DNA of 64,000 bases from Treponema socranskii subsp. socranskii VPI DR56BR1116 = ATCC 35536 (GCF_000468115.1 NZ_AVQI01000080.1:62001-126000); one strand, 5' to 3'. Shown: positions 15,512-25,007, counted from the first letter of the stretch. Notes: a model not told the origin generated them from the sequence alone. Made by a program: numbers and translations.

Positions 15512-18500
15512 ATGAAAAAAATCGGTTTTAAAATGCTTGCCGTGTCGGCGATGCTCTGTACGGTGTTTGCCGCCTGCAACTTCAATGTAAACGGCGGAAG
15601 CGAGCGCGCCGAAATACGCGTTTTTCTCGGCGAGGGTGGGGCGCTGCGCTCGGCAAATCCCGAGACGGGCTTGCCGGAGTTCGACAACGAAAATACGACT
15701 ATCACGATCATCGACGATGACGGTACGGAAATCGCCCGCGGTACGACTTCGCTTTCTGCGGACGTTGCGGTCGGAACGAAGATCATTGTAACGGCGCGTG
15801 TTACTACCGAAGCGGGCGTTTGGAGCGCGTCAAAGAGACACACGGTACAAGCGGGCATAAACGATATCTTTTTGCAGCTTTCGAAAGCGCCGAAGAGCGT
15901 GGGGAATATTCTCTCCCGCGTTGTGAAAAACGATTCTTCGGGTATCGAAGTAACGCTCAAGCTGGATTGCGGTGACAATCTTATTGAAAATGTCAAAATC
16001 GGCGGTAATCTGAAGCGGCCGATAACCGCGCGTGACGGCATCGGCAGGATATATGTCTTGTATGATAAAGGCGGTTCCAGGCATTTTACCCGTTTTGATG
16101 TAGAAGGGGATGAGGATGACGGGTTTGAGGCCGCCGTCAAAGGAAAGCTTCCGTCCAGCGCCGTACTTACAAACATGGCGGTCGATGCGAAAACCGGCAC
16201 TATCTTTGTGTTCGACTTTACTGGTATCTATTGTCTAAAAGAAAACACCCATAATACTTTTACATGTTCAAGCCAACTGCCCCTGTCCACGATTGACCCT
16301 TCGATAAGCACTGTTTCTGCCGTTGCGGCATATAACGGTACTTTGTTTTTTACCGTCCCGCTCAGCGCTTCCCTTCCTCAGGTGAATAAGCTGTTTGCCT
16401 GTAAAGCCGAACTGTCGGGCTCTACATTAACGCCGTTAAATAAAATCGAAAAACAGCTCCCTAAAGTTCGTCAAGACAATGCTTTCGACAATAATCACAC
16501 CGAGTGTACCGGCCTTTTTGCCGACGAAGGCGGCGTGTACTGTCTGCTTGAAGAGCATAAATTAAGCGACGGGATGCAGTATGCGCTCGGACAGCTCGTA
16601 CATTATATCTACTCCGGCAGTACGCTTACCAAGAAAACCGAGATAGGGCTTAATTCTGATAATACCGTTTCAACCGAAAAATCGATCGCCTTTGATGCGC
16701 GGTATTTTTCTTCTCCTGCGGGCTTTATCGGCTATGATGAAGAAAACATCTACATTGCGGACGACGGCGTTGACATACACGAGGACGAGTATCTCGGCTG
16801 GTGTGTTACCGGCAACAAAAACCGTATCGCAGCATTCAACCGTAAAACGAACGGCATGTCCTTTGACGATGCGGGTAACGCGACGTGGTTTGCAGAATAC
16901 GCCGGACGCCGCCGCGAAACGAAGATACCGCGCTTATTATGGAGCCGCGATCTTTATTCAGGGGCTGTCGCTCTCAATCTGAAAACTTTGGATGGAACGG
17001 TAAAACCGCTTGTTCAAAATATCGGCACAAGGCAGCAGGACAAGCTGATGACCGCGCGGGACAGCACGGGGAATGTTTATGTGCTGTATCTCGACAATAC
17101 GCCTGCTCCACAGCTTCACCTTGAACGCTTTAGCGCGGACGGTACAAAAGACGATAGCTTCGGAACTGCAAAGACGGGATTTACTTTTCCCGATACCGGT
17201 ATAACCGATCTTGCCGTAGATTTTAAAACGGCGGATGTCTTTTTGCTCAAACGCACGAGGGCAGGCCTCACGGATACTATGATTACCGCATATATGGCAA
17301 AGGCTGATAACGGCTATGCTTCTTTCAGCGGCCCCGCGACAGTTCCTATGCCCGATGTTCGGGGGTCGGTAACTATCGATTCCGTCGCTGCGTTTGACGG
17401 AACGCTCTTTTTCGCAATGGATGTGAAGGTTGGCGCGGACGATGTTAAAAAGCTGTACGCATATAAGATGCAGACGGCAGGAAGTTTTGCATTTACTGCG
17501 GATAAAGCCGAAACGGAACTTTCTCAACTTTGGCAGCATCCCGCCAAAAGCCCGATGGTATGCACCGGTCTGTTTGTCGACCGAAAGGGCGTCTACGGCG
17601 TGCTTGCCCAAAAAAATACCACCGGAGGAGCAGACCTCTATGCGCTGGGAAAAATAGTACGGTACACGTATGACGGTTCTACCCAATTAACGCCGGTCGT
17701 ACTGTCGGGCAATAACAGCGGCCTTAATCCGGCTGCTGCAAACCCCGGCTCCATCGGATATGATGCGAAGTATTTTTCCTATCCGGCAGGCTTTCTCGGC
17801 TATGACGGGGATACCCTGTACATTGCAGACGATGGCGTAAATATCGAGGAGGTGAACGAAAATTTCCATGTCAACGGCAATAAAGACCGCATTATGGCGT
17901 TTGACTGCAAGAACAACACTTTGAGCGCTTCTTCTTTGGATTTGGACGGTGCAACATGGTTTAAAAGCTATGATAAGTACACATATCCCGAAACGAAGAT
18001 GCTGCTGTGGGAGAAAGGCAGCAGCCAATATTGGGTAGGTGACAACGGAACGGAAGCCTATTCTCCATCCTCTGCACTTAGTACTACCCCCTCCCAACAT
18101 CTTACCGATGTGTTCTGCTATGACCAAAACGGTAATCTTTATATCGTGATGCGTGATGGCTCGGACTATCAGGTTAAACGCTTTACGCCTACGGATACCG
18201 GCTTTAATAGCACGGGAGATATGAAAATCAAGGATGAATCGGAACGGCCCGTATCTATTGCAGTGGATGTCTCCGGCGGTACTAATATCTTGTATTACGG
18301 CATTAATGTTGTGCCAGTCGTAGGTAACCTGAGGTTGAGTGTACAGAAGATAGAATGGTCAGATCATTTTGTAGGAGAAAAAGAGCCGCAGGCGTTTATA
18401 TCCGCCGAAAACGAACAACTTACCGCACTTGCCGCAAACAAGGACGGGGTATTCGTCGGTGTAAAGCAGATATATGAAGAGACTGTAGGAGGCAACCAGA

Positions 18501-19132
18501 TTCCTAAATACCGGTTAAAGGTAAAAAAATTCCTGAAAGGAAAGCATGCCGACGGATCGGTTACGGTTGTTGAAAATGCTTCGTCGTATGTGGATCCCGA
18601 CAATACTGATACTCCAATACCAAATCCGCAGCCGTATAGTAGCAGTCAGCTACCGTATATCGAGTACGAAGAAGCAATTAACGACTTACAGGTGGTTGAG
18701 GGTACGCTGTATGCCATTACGTCAAAGGCAGAAGAGACCAAGAAATGGAATAATGATGCAGGCAAATGTACCATTGATAAATTTAAGATGAGCAGCGCCC
18801 TGTACAAAATCGGTAAGACGGAGGAGGGCTTCTCCGGCAACGCAGAGAAGCTCACTGAAAAGGAGCCCGTACCTCCGGTGGGTCCAAAACCGGGAGTCGG
18901 GTATGGATTTTACCGCTTTATCGCCGTTAAGCCGAAAAAACTTGTGATTGCTTCGGACGGCGCTTATGATGTAAACGGACACCTTTCCGGTTCGTCCGGT
19001 AATCCGGTGCATAATGACAACAAAGTATTGACATACGACTTAGACGGAAATTTGAACTCACCGGAAGAAAAGGATGCCGCCGGAAAATTCTCCAAAGAAT
19101 TGCAGCCCGGTTCCGGCTTTAGCTGGGAATAA
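15512..19132 (+). CDS. Large lipoprotein with internal repeats (beta-propeller-like)
   Basis: A 1206-residue lipoprotein. The start at 15512 follows GGGGGAG and gives MKKIGFKMLAVSAMLCTVFA then AC, a clear lipobox; an in-frame ATG at 15446 would bury the signal. After about 100 residues of an Ig-like or carbohydrate-binding-like region come two copies of a roughly 356-residue unit. For example, DARYFSSPAGFIGYDEENIY recurs as DAKYFSYPAGFLGYDGDTLY, 1068 nt apart, and each is followed by IADDGV and a GNK(N/D)RI(A/M)AF block. A third, more divergent unit fills the C-terminus. Repeated aspartate-rich strands suggest surface propellers. Function unknown. The next gene is a glycosyltransferase 9 nt downstream. 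Confidence 0.8.
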   Translation: MKKIGFKMLAVSAMLCTVFAACNFNVNGGSERAEIRVFLGEGGALRSANPETGLPEFDNENTTITIIDDDGTEIARGTTSLSADVAVGTKIIVTARVTTEAGVWSASKRHTVQAGINDIFLQLSKAPKSVGNILSRVVKNDSSGIEVTLKLDCGDNLIENVKIGGNLKRPITARDGIGRIYVLYDKGGSRHFTRFDVEGDEDDGFEAAVKGKLPSSAVLTNMAVDAKTGTIFVFDFTGIYCLKENTHNTFTCSSQLPLSTIDPSISTVSAVAAYNGTLFFTVPLSASLPQVNKLFACKAELSGSTLTPLNKIEKQLPKVRQDNAFDNNHTECTGLFADEGGVYCLLEEHKLSDGMQYALGQLVHYIYSGSTLTKKTEIGLNSDNTVSTEKSIAFDARYFSSPAGFIGYDEENIYIADDGVDIHEDEYLGWCVTGNKNRIAAFNRKTNGMSFDDAGNATWFAEYAGRRRETKIPRLLWSRDLYSGAVALNLKTLDGTVKPLVQNIGTRQQDKLMTARDSTGNVYVLYLDNTPAPQLHLERFSADGTKDDSFGTAKTGFTFPDTGITDLAVDFKTADVFLLKRTRAGLTDTMITAYMAKADNGYASFSGPATVPMPDVRGSVTIDSVAAFDGTLFFAMDVKVGADDVKKLYAYKMQTAGSFAFTADKAETELSQLWQHPAKSPMVCTGLFVDRKGVYGVLAQKNTTGGADLYALGKIVRYTYDGSTQLTPVVLSGNNSGLNPAAANPGSIGYDAKYFSYPAGFLGYDGDTLYIADDGVNIEEVNENFHVNGNKDRIMAFDCKNNTLSASSLDLDGATWFKSYDKYTYPETKMLLWEKGSSQYWVGDNGTEAYSPSSALSTTPSQHLTDVFCYDQNGNLYIVMRDGSDYQVKRFTPTDTGFNSTGDMKIKDESERPVSIAVDVSGGTNILYYGINVVPVVGNLRLSVQKIEWSDHFVGEKEPQAFISAENEQLTALAANKDGVFVGVKQIYEETVGGNQIPKYRLKVKKFLKGKHADGSVTVVENASSYVDPDNTDTPIPNPQPYSSSQLPYIEYEEAINDLQVVEGTLYAITSKAEETKKWNNDAGKCTIDKFKMSSALYKIGKTEEGFSGNAEKLTEKEPVPPVGPKPGVGYGFYRFIAVKPKKLVIASDGAYDVNGHLSGSSGNPVHNDNKVLTYDLDGNLNSPEEKDAAGKFSKELQPGSGFSWE

Positions 19133-19141
19133 GCCCGTAAG

Positions 19142-20134
19142 ATGAGTTTTCTCCAACGCTGTGCGGCGCGCTTCGGGCGTGCGGCGCAGCAGAAACCGCT
19201 TATCAGTCTCTGCGTGCCGGTGTACGGGACGGAGGGGCTGGTGGGGCGGTTTTTAGACAGTGTTTTGGCGCAAAAGGATGCGCCGCTTTTTGAAACCGTC
19301 ATTGTAAACGACGGCAGTTCCGGAACAAAAGAGCTTGAGCGTATCATTAAAACGTACGCAAGGCTGTTTAAAAAGCAGGGGCTGCCGTTCGTGTTTTTGG
19401 AGCACCGTAAAAACCTCGGCCTCGTAGAAGCGCGGCGAACGGCAGTAAACGCCGCATCGGGGGAATACATCGCCTTTGCCGACTCGGACGATGAGCTGCC
19501 GCCTGCGGCTCTCCGTATCTTGTACGATGCAGCCGCTGCGTCCGGCGCGGATATAGTGCATGGAAAAGCTGCGGTATTCGGTACGGAAGGGGAGCCGGAA
19601 GCGCGCATCGAAACCTTTGCGAAAAAAGCGGCGCATGTGTATTCCGGTACACTTACCGGAGATGCAATTATGCGCGGTTTTTTGATAGAACAGTGCTATG
19701 CGGGCTTTTTGTGGGGTAAGCTCTTTAAAGCGCATCTTATTCAAAAAGCGTACGCAGAAATTCCCTTTACCTATTGTACCATGGCGGAGGATATTCTTAC
19801 CTGCTTTTTTATCGCCTTACATGCCGATACCTACTTCGGCATAAGGGACGTCGTGTACGACTACCGCATCAATACCGGCATTTCTTCGCGCCGACAAATT
19901 GCCGACCTTGCTTCATGGCAAAAAGTGTGTTCGGCTTCTTCGGTATTTACGATCATTCTCTCCTATTTGGATGAGCACCCCCTTTCCGACGACATACGCG
20001 AAGCGGTACGGGCTTTGGGGCGCGCGTACTATGCCGATAATTTGAAGCAGCTCGAAGTCTGTGTCGACCCTTCTCTCAAAGCGGAAGCGCGCGCGGTGCT
20101 CGACGAGTGGTGGGGCGGGGAAATCGCAGGGTAG
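19142..20134 (+). CDS. Family 2 glycosyltransferase
   Basis: A 330-residue GT-A enzyme. LISLCVPVYGTEGLVGRFLD begins the nucleotide-binding fold, VIVNDGSSG is the first conserved Asp site, and YIAFADSDDELPP holds the metal-binding DxD. It should add a sugar from a nucleotide donor to a glycan or lipid in the cytoplasm. It lies 9 nt behind the giant lipoprotein gene and may be transcribed with it, but whether the two act together is not shown. No membrane segment is evident. Confidence 0.88.
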   Translation: MSFLQRCAARFGRAAQQKPLISLCVPVYGTEGLVGRFLDSVLAQKDAPLFETVIVNDGSSGTKELERIIKTYARLFKKQGLPFVFLEHRKNLGLVEARRTAVNAASGEYIAFADSDDELPPAALRILYDAAAASGADIVHGKAAVFGTEGEPEARIETFAKKAAHVYSGTLTGDAIMRGFLIEQCYAGFLWGKLFKAHLIQKAYAEIPFTYCTMAEDILTCFFIALHADTYFGIRDVVYDYRINTGISSRRQIADLASWQKVCSASSVFTIILSYLDEHPLSDDIREAVRALGRAYYADNLKQLEVCVDPSLKAEARAVLDEWWGGEIAG

Positions 20135-20204
20135 GGAGCAAAGAGGTTAAAAAAATCAATGATGCGCGCAATGTGCTTTTCTTCGAGCGATCTTTGCCGC
20201 GCAT

Positions 20205-20233
20205 TTGTTTCTTTTTTCCAAATACGTTATACT
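20205..20233 (+). promoter_or_regulatory. Promoter of the HAD hydrolase gene
   Basis: TTGTTT (20205-20210), 17-nt spacer, TATACT (20228-20233), 8 nt before the ATG at 20242. Predicted leader is 0-2 nt. Confidence 0.55.
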
Positions 20234-20241
20234 TGTTTTCC

Positions 20242-20868
20242 ATGAAGCTTTTTATATTTGATATGGGCGGCGTCGTTGCTCACAACGTTGCGGTTGAAGG
20301 TGCCGTCGCAAAAGCCGTCGGCATGAGCGAAGGGGAATTCTATGCGGCCTGCAAATACGACAGGGCAGCCCGCGGAAAAATTATTAACGAAAAAATCGAT
20401 ATACGGGATGCCGATATCATGACGATGCTTTCGAACGGAGAAGTGACGACCGATGAGTTTTGGAGCGAGTTTGAGAAGCGGACGGGCGTGCGCGTGCCGA
20501 TGGACTACCTCGGTCTCTTTTTTAATCCGGTACTCGACGACGGCGCGGTCGATATCGTCAAAGCGCTTCGAAAAAAATACCGCGTCGTGTGCGGAACGAA
20601 CACGATTCAAAGCCATTACGATATTCACCTTGCGAGAAGCGATTATGCGTTCTTCGATAAAACCTATGCGTCGAATATGATCGGCGCGTCGAAGCCCGAC
20701 GTCGAATTTTGGAAGCGCATCATGCTCGCAGAAGGCGTTTCACCTGAGGACATCTTTTTTACCGACGACAACGAAGCGAACTGCGCAGCCTCTTCATCGC
20801 TCGGCATCCGCACTTTCCGTTTTACAAACGCGGACGATCTTCGAAACGAAGTGCGCCCTTGGCTCTGA
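20242..20868 (+). CDS. HAD superfamily hydrolase
   Basis: A 208-residue haloacid dehalogenase-type phosphatase. Motif I is MKLFIFDMGGV, motif III is near GASKPDVEFWKRI, and motif IV is EDIFFTDDNEANC with the paired aspartates. The FDMGGV form (Gly in place of the second Asp) is common in the YihX-like branch. The start at 20242 is preferred because motif I starts there and a -10 box lies 8 nt upstream. An in-frame start at 20107 would overlap the preceding glycosyltransferase gene. Substrate: a small phosphorylated metabolite, unknown. Confidence 0.85.
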   Translation: MKLFIFDMGGVVAHNVAVEGAVAKAVGMSEGEFYAACKYDRAARGKIINEKIDIRDADIMTMLSNGEVTTDEFWSEFEKRTGVRVPMDYLGLFFNPVLDDGAVDIVKALRKKYRVVCGTNTIQSHYDIHLARSDYAFFDKTYASNMIGASKPDVEFWKRIMLAEGVSPEDIFFTDDNEANCAASSSLGIRTFRFTNADDLRNEVRPWL

Positions 20869-20907
20869 TACTGTGATACGGTTTTGCCGCGCAGTGCAAT
20901 CGGGTCA

Positions 20908-20936
20908 TTTACAAAACTCGGCATTCGCACTAGTAT
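20908..20936 (+). promoter_or_regulatory. Promoter of the RlmI-like methyltransferase gene
   Basis: TTTACA (20908-20913), 17-nt spacer, TAGTAT (20931-20936), 9 nt before the ATG at 20946, with no Shine-Dalgarno sequence between. Predicted leader is about 2-3 nt. Confidence 0.55.
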
Positions 20937-20945
20937 GCTTTTGCT

Positions 20946-22190
20946 ATGAATGATGCGCTTCGTATCTTTTTAAAACCGAAAGAAGAAAGGGAAGTCGTAC
21001 AGGGCTTTCCGTGGGTATTCGACAACGAAATCTCCCATGTAAAATACTTTGCATCCGACGGGAGCGGCCGAAAAGATGCGCCGCTTTCCGAATGCGGAAG
21101 CGCGTGCGAAGTGTTTACGGCTGCAGGCGGATTTATCGGTACTGGCATTATCAATCGAAAATCGAAGATATGCGTGCGCATGCTCTCTTCGGCTCATGCG
21201 GACAAAGTGTTTGAAAATACGAAATCGTTTATCGATGCGCGCATCCGCGACGCGGCAAATATGCGGCGCATCCGTTACGGAGAGCGCGATTCCTACCGTC
21301 TCGTTTTTGCCGAAGCCGATTTGCTCCCCGGTCTCATCGTCGAACGCTTTGCATCCGTCGAGGGACACGTCTGCCTCGTCGTTCAGTTCCTTGCGCTCGC
21401 GTGCGAAGTTTTCCGCAAAGAAATTACGGCAGCTCTTATTAAAACGTGCAATCCTCAGGGCATATACGAGAGGAGCGATGCCGCCGTCCGTGAAAAGGAA
21501 GGGCTCGAAGAAAGGACGGGCTGGATATACGGAAGCGGCAGCGATGTGATTACGATAAACGAAAACGGCATCCTCTTTTATGTCGATATCGCAAAAGGGC
21601 AAAAGACCGGTTTTTTTCTCGATCAAAAGGATAACCGTAAAGCGATTATGCCGTTTTGTCACGGAAAGCGCGTGCTTGACGCATTTTCGCATACGGGCGC
21701 TTTTGCGCTCGCGGCAGCTTTTGCCGGTGCGCGTGAAGTGGTCGCTGCGGAAATCTCCGAAGACGCCGTTTCGATGATCGAAAAAAATGTCGCGCTCAAT
21801 AAAAAAGAGGATACAGTCAAACCCGTGCTCGCCGACGTTTTCGATTTATTAAAAAAATATGAAGGATCGGGTGAAACTTTCGACGTGATCGTCCTCGATC
21901 CTCCGGCCTTTACGAAGAGCGCGAAAAACATTCAAAAAGCGTACGGCGGTTATAAAGAAATCAATTTGCGTGCGATGCGCCTGCTCCGCAAAGGAGGCAT
22001 ATTAATAAGCTGTTCGTGCTCCGCATTTTTCGATGCAAACACCTTTTACGATATGCTCATGCACGCAGCCGCCTCAAGCGGCCGTCGTGTACAAATATTG
22101 GAAAAGCGGGGAGCGGGGCAGGATCATCCGATACTCCTCGGTTATGAGCGCTCGGAATATTTGAAATGCGCGATTGCGCGGGTGCTGTGA
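20946..22190 (+). CDS. rlmI: RlmI-like 23S rRNA m5C methyltransferase
   Basis: A 414-residue class I SAM methyltransferase. An N-terminal PUA-type domain (LKPKEEREVVQGFPWVFDNE) leads to ADLLPGLIVERF and QKTGFFLDQKDNR, the marks of the RlmI/YccW group. The SAM site is VLDAFSHTGAFALAAAFAGA, the catalytic motif is VIVLDPPAFTKSAKN, and ISCSCS near the end holds the catalytic Cys. It should methylate C1962 (E. coli numbering) of 23S rRNA. Its stop codon abuts the GTG start of miaA, so the two RNA-modification genes form an operon. Confidence 0.88.
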   Translation: MNDALRIFLKPKEEREVVQGFPWVFDNEISHVKYFASDGSGRKDAPLSECGSACEVFTAAGGFIGTGIINRKSKICVRMLSSAHADKVFENTKSFIDARIRDAANMRRIRYGERDSYRLVFAEADLLPGLIVERFASVEGHVCLVVQFLALACEVFRKEITAALIKTCNPQGIYERSDAAVREKEGLEERTGWIYGSGSDVITINENGILFYVDIAKGQKTGFFLDQKDNRKAIMPFCHGKRVLDAFSHTGAFALAAAFAGAREVVAAEISEDAVSMIEKNVALNKKEDTVKPVLADVFDLLKKYEGSGETFDVIVLDPPAFTKSAKNIQKAYGGYKEINLRAMRLLRKGGILISCSCSAFFDANTFYDMLMHAAASSGRRVQILEKRGAGQDHPILLGYERSEYLKCAIARVL

Positions 22191-23168
22191 GTGGCGGAAA
22201 GCGGAAAGAGCTGCAACTGCGTCATCCTTTTGGGACCGACCGCCTGCGGCAAAACGGCGATAGGAGTTGCGATTGCGCGGGAGCGGAACGGTGAAATCGT
22301 TTCGGCGGATTCGCGACAAGTGTACAAGGGACTCGACATCGGTTCGGGAAAAGACTTGGACGAATACGCTTCGGGAGGAATTCCCGTTCCGTATCACCTC
22401 ATCGACATAACCGATCTCAAAAGCGAATACAATGTATTTCAGTATCAAAAAGATTTTTACCGCGTCTTTCAGGATATCGTCGGTCGGAAAAAATTGCCCG
22501 TCGTCGTCGGCGGTACGGGTATGTACCTCGATGCGGTTATCAGAAATTACGATTTGGTTGAAGTGCCCGAAAACGAAAAGAGGCGTGCCGAACTCGAAGC
22601 GATGCCGATCGAAGAGCTTTCGCGCCTTTTGCTTTCGCTGAAACCCGATCTCCACACGCGCGAAGACCTCCGCGATAAAGCGCGCTGCATACGCGCTATA
22701 GAGATAGCGGAGTATATGAAAAGTCCCGAAGCCGCTCTTATGCGAAAGACGATGATGAGCCGTCCCGACATCCGTCCGCTTGTCATCGGTATGACGCTTT
22801 TGCGGGAAGAGCTGCGTGAGCGCATTGCAAAGCGTCTCAAAGCCCGCCTCGATTCGGGCATGATAGAAGAAGTGGAAAATTTGCACAGGGGCGGCGCATC
22901 GTGGGAGCGGCTTGAAACGCTCGGTCTTGAGTACGGATTCGTCGCCGAATATTTACAGGGGAAAATCGCCTCCCGCGACGAACTGTACGAAAAACTCGTT
23001 GTTGCCATACGGAGATTTGCGAAGCGGCAGGAAACGTGGTTTCGCGGTATGGAGCGTAAAATGAAAGCGCAGGGAAGCTCGATTCATTGGCTTCCCTGCG
23101 TTTCCGACATCAATGTGCGCGTACACGCCGCGCTTTCGTTAGTCGATGCGTACGTTGCGCTCCGCTGA
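22191..23168 (+). CDS. miaA: tRNA dimethylallyltransferase MiaA
   Basis: A 325-residue enzyme that adds a dimethylallyl group to N6 of A37 in tRNAs reading UNN codons. Visible motifs: P-loop LLGPTACGKTAIGVAIA (about residues 12-28), DSRQVYKGLDIGSGK, VPYHLIDI and VVVGGTGMYLDAVI, all diagnostic. It starts with GTG immediately after the stop codon of the methyltransferase gene. The 106 nt behind it hold only direct-repeat-like text (GATGCGTACGTT twice) and no gene. Confidence 0.95.
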   Translation: MAESGKSCNCVILLGPTACGKTAIGVAIARERNGEIVSADSRQVYKGLDIGSGKDLDEYASGGIPVPYHLIDITDLKSEYNVFQYQKDFYRVFQDIVGRKKLPVVVGGTGMYLDAVIRNYDLVEVPENEKRRAELEAMPIEELSRLLLSLKPDLHTREDLRDKARCIRAIEIAEYMKSPEAALMRKTMMSRPDIRPLVIGMTLLREELRERIAKRLKARLDSGMIEEVENLHRGGASWERLETLGLEYGFVAEYLQGKIASRDELYEKLVVAIRRFAKRQETWFRGMERKMKAQGSSIHWLPCVSDINVRVHAALSLVDAYVALR

Positions 23169-23274
23169 ACGCACATCGGCTGATGCGTACGTTACTCAGC
23201 GCTGAGTTTACATCGACCGATGCGTGCCGCGTGAAATTTGCTTGAAAGCAAAAGCGGCGCGTTTATTTTCCGCG

Positions 23275-23493
23275 CTACGCGTTGACGGCGATTTTTACCG
23301 GTTCCGCGATTTCGACGAGGTATCCCGTGCGGATGCAGGTTTCGAAGAGTTCTTTGCCGATATAATCGGTTTTCACTTCTTCGTATCCGTCTCTGTCGCG
23401 AACGATGCGCACGACGTATCCGTCTTCCATTTCACGCACGACCGTCATATAATCCGATGAGTTTCCGATGCTTTTTAAAGTGTAGCTTTTCAA
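23275..23493 (-). CDS. Small conserved-looking hypothetical protein
   Basis: A 72-residue acidic protein with no signal or membrane segment (SYTLKSIGNSSDYMTVVREM...DGYEEVKTDYIGKELFETCI). The start is chosen as the TTG at 23493: GGGAGG (23505-23500, minus strand) lies 6 nt before it, whereas the TTG at 23499 touches that site. It is divergent from tatD by about 55 nt. No function is recognised. Confidence 0.6.
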   Translation of the reverse strand: MKSYTLKSIGNSSDYMTVVREMEDGYVVRIVRDRDGYEEVKTDYIGKELFETCIRTGYLVEIAEPVKIAVNA

Positions 23494-23510
23494 TTCCAAC
23501 CTCCCGATGT

Positions 23511-23539
23511 TTGCATTGCTTTTTTATTTTCGGTACAAT
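23511..23539 (+). promoter_or_regulatory. tatD promoter
   Basis: TTGCAT (23511-23516), 17-nt spacer, TACAAT (23534-23539), 9 nt before the ATG at 23549. It overlaps the leader of the divergent small gene. Confidence 0.55.
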
Positions 23540-23548
23540 GCAATGCGG

Positions 23549-24352
23549 ATGTTAGCGTTTTCTGTATTGACGGATGCTCATTTTCACCTCGCCTGCTGCG
23601 CCGAAAACTCGCTTGAAGATTCGTTTCGCGGACTTGAATCCATATCCTATTACGGCGTTTCCTGCGCACACGATCGGAACGAGTTTTTAAAGCAGGAAAC
23701 GCTTTCGGCAAAGCTCAACGAAAACGAAAACACACACGTGCTGTGCGCCTTCGGTATGCACCCGCAGCTTCCGCTCGTCGAAAACGCAGGCTTTATGGAA
23801 ACGCTTCTCAAAGAACGGCGCATCGGTGCGATCGGAGAAGCGGGATTCGATTTATTTACAAAGGAATTCAAAGCCGCTATCGCGCGGCAGGAAGAGGCGT
23901 GGCGAATTTCGTGCGAGCTTGCAGCTCTGTACGGCGTTCCGCTCGTTGTCCACTGCCGCAAAGCGCTCGATAAAATGTTCCGCGACTCGAAAGCGCTTTC
24001 GAAAATCCCGGCAGTCGTGTTTCATTCGTTTACGGGAAGCGTACAGGACGCATCTTCTCTTTTAAAGCGCGGCGTAAACGCGTATTTCAGTTTCGGAAAC
24101 CCGCTCATCTTCGGCGATAAAAGTGCGATCGGCTGCGTGCAAAAACTCGACGTCGAGCGGCTTCTCATGGAAACGGATGCGCCGTACCAGACGATGCGGG
24201 GAGAGGCCGAAACGAAAATGAGTGCGATCGCTCGCGTATATGAAAGGGCATTTTTATTGCGATACGGAGAGGAAAGCTGCACAAAGGAAAAAATGCAAAT
24301 CTTTTCCGATGCGATTTTTAATAATTTTAAATCCGCTTACGGTATTGCCTAA
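23549..24352 (+). CDS. tatD: TatD family metal-dependent hydrolase
   Basis: A 267-residue TIM-barrel metallohydrolase. LTDAHFHL gives the DxHxH metal site, followed by IGEAGFD (Glu), VVHCRKA (His), VVFHSFTGS (His) and LMETDAPYQ (Asp), all in the family order. TatD-type proteins are DNases or deacylases of the cytoplasm. The ATG at 23549 is used because upstream in-frame ATGs at 23507 and 23543 precede or sit just behind the -10 box. The gene ends 26 nt inside the convergent HPt gene. Confidence 0.85.
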   Translation: MLAFSVLTDAHFHLACCAENSLEDSFRGLESISYYGVSCAHDRNEFLKQETLSAKLNENENTHVLCAFGMHPQLPLVENAGFMETLLKERRIGAIGEAGFDLFTKEFKAAIARQEEAWRISCELAALYGVPLVVHCRKALDKMFRDSKALSKIPAVVFHSFTGSVQDASSLLKRGVNAYFSFGNPLIFGDKSAIGCVQKLDVERLLMETDAPYQTMRGEAETKMSAIARVYERAFLLRYGEESCTKEKMQIFSDAIFNNFKSAYGIA

Positions 24353-24677
24353 GGGCGGAAAACGTTTCGTCGTATATTTTAAAAAATACCCGTGTCAGTG
24401 CCGCCTCGTTTCCCGCTTCTTTTCCGCGCAGCACGCTCTCGAGTGCGAGGGCGGCATCGTAAAGCGCTTCGCATCCGATTTGTCCGGCCGATCCCTTTGT
24501 TTTGTGCACAAAGGAAACGAAGCCTTTGTCTTGTGTTGCGTTTTCCGCAAGAGACGCAAAATGCGCTTTGTCGTTTACATTTTCCGCGAAAAAAGAATCG
24601 ACGAGCGTTTCGTACAGTTCCGTATCGCCGGAAAGCATATCGAGACCGGAAACCGTATTTAAAATCGAACGCGGCAT
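24327..24677 (-). CDS. Orphan histidine phosphotransfer (HPt) protein
   Basis: A 116-residue helical protein with FVSFVHKTKGSAGQIGCEAL, where His58 is the phospho-accepting residue of HPt domains (HxxKGxxxxxG). It would pass phosphate between a hybrid sensor kinase and a response regulator in the cytoplasm. No kinase or regulator is adjacent. The start is the ATG at 24677, where the homologous part begins; AAGGTAGG lies 7-14 nt upstream. It converges with tatD, overlapping by 26 nt. Confidence 0.8.
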   Translation of the reverse strand: MPRSILNTVSGLDMLSGDTELYETLVDSFFAENVNDKAHFASLAENATQDKGFVSFVHKTKGSAGQIGCEALYDAALALESVLRGKEAGNEAALTRVFFKIYDETFSALRQYRKRI

Positions 24678-24972
24678 GACGTTACCTACCTTAATTTCCT
24701 TTTTTTGTTGTACAAGACAAGGGTGCCGGAAATGTGTACCTAGTGAAAATAACACATGGATAATGAAAAGGGCTGAACGCGAGGTGACGGTACTGCCGCC
24801 GAGCCGCTCAGACCGATGGCAAGCAATCTTTTTGAAAAAAAGATTGCGCAGTCCGATTCCGATTACGGTCTGCCGCGGCGAACGGCAGGCCGGTGCCGGG
24901 AGTTCAGCCGGTTTTTATGATACAAAATATTTCCATAAAGAATATATTTCCGGCACCCTTATACTGCGAGTA

Positions 24973-25001
24973 TACACCAAGGGCGGTATTTTTGCTATAC
25001 T
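24973..25001 (+). promoter_or_regulatory. lepB promoter (extended -10, leaderless)
   Basis: TATACT (24996-25001) with TG at 24993-24994, an extended -10, then exactly 6 nt to the ATG at 25008. The -35 position (24973-24978) is poor, as usual with extended -10 promoters. Otherwise 24756-24972 contains only a hairpin (GCAATCTTTTT from 24822 with AAAAAGATTGC) and no gene. Confidence 0.6.
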
Positions 25002-25007
25002 GGCGTT

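Noticed and set aside
20107-20241. Longer N-terminus for the HAD hydrolase
   Set aside because: It would overlap the glycosyltransferase gene and precede the -10 box; motif I begins at the ATG at 20242.
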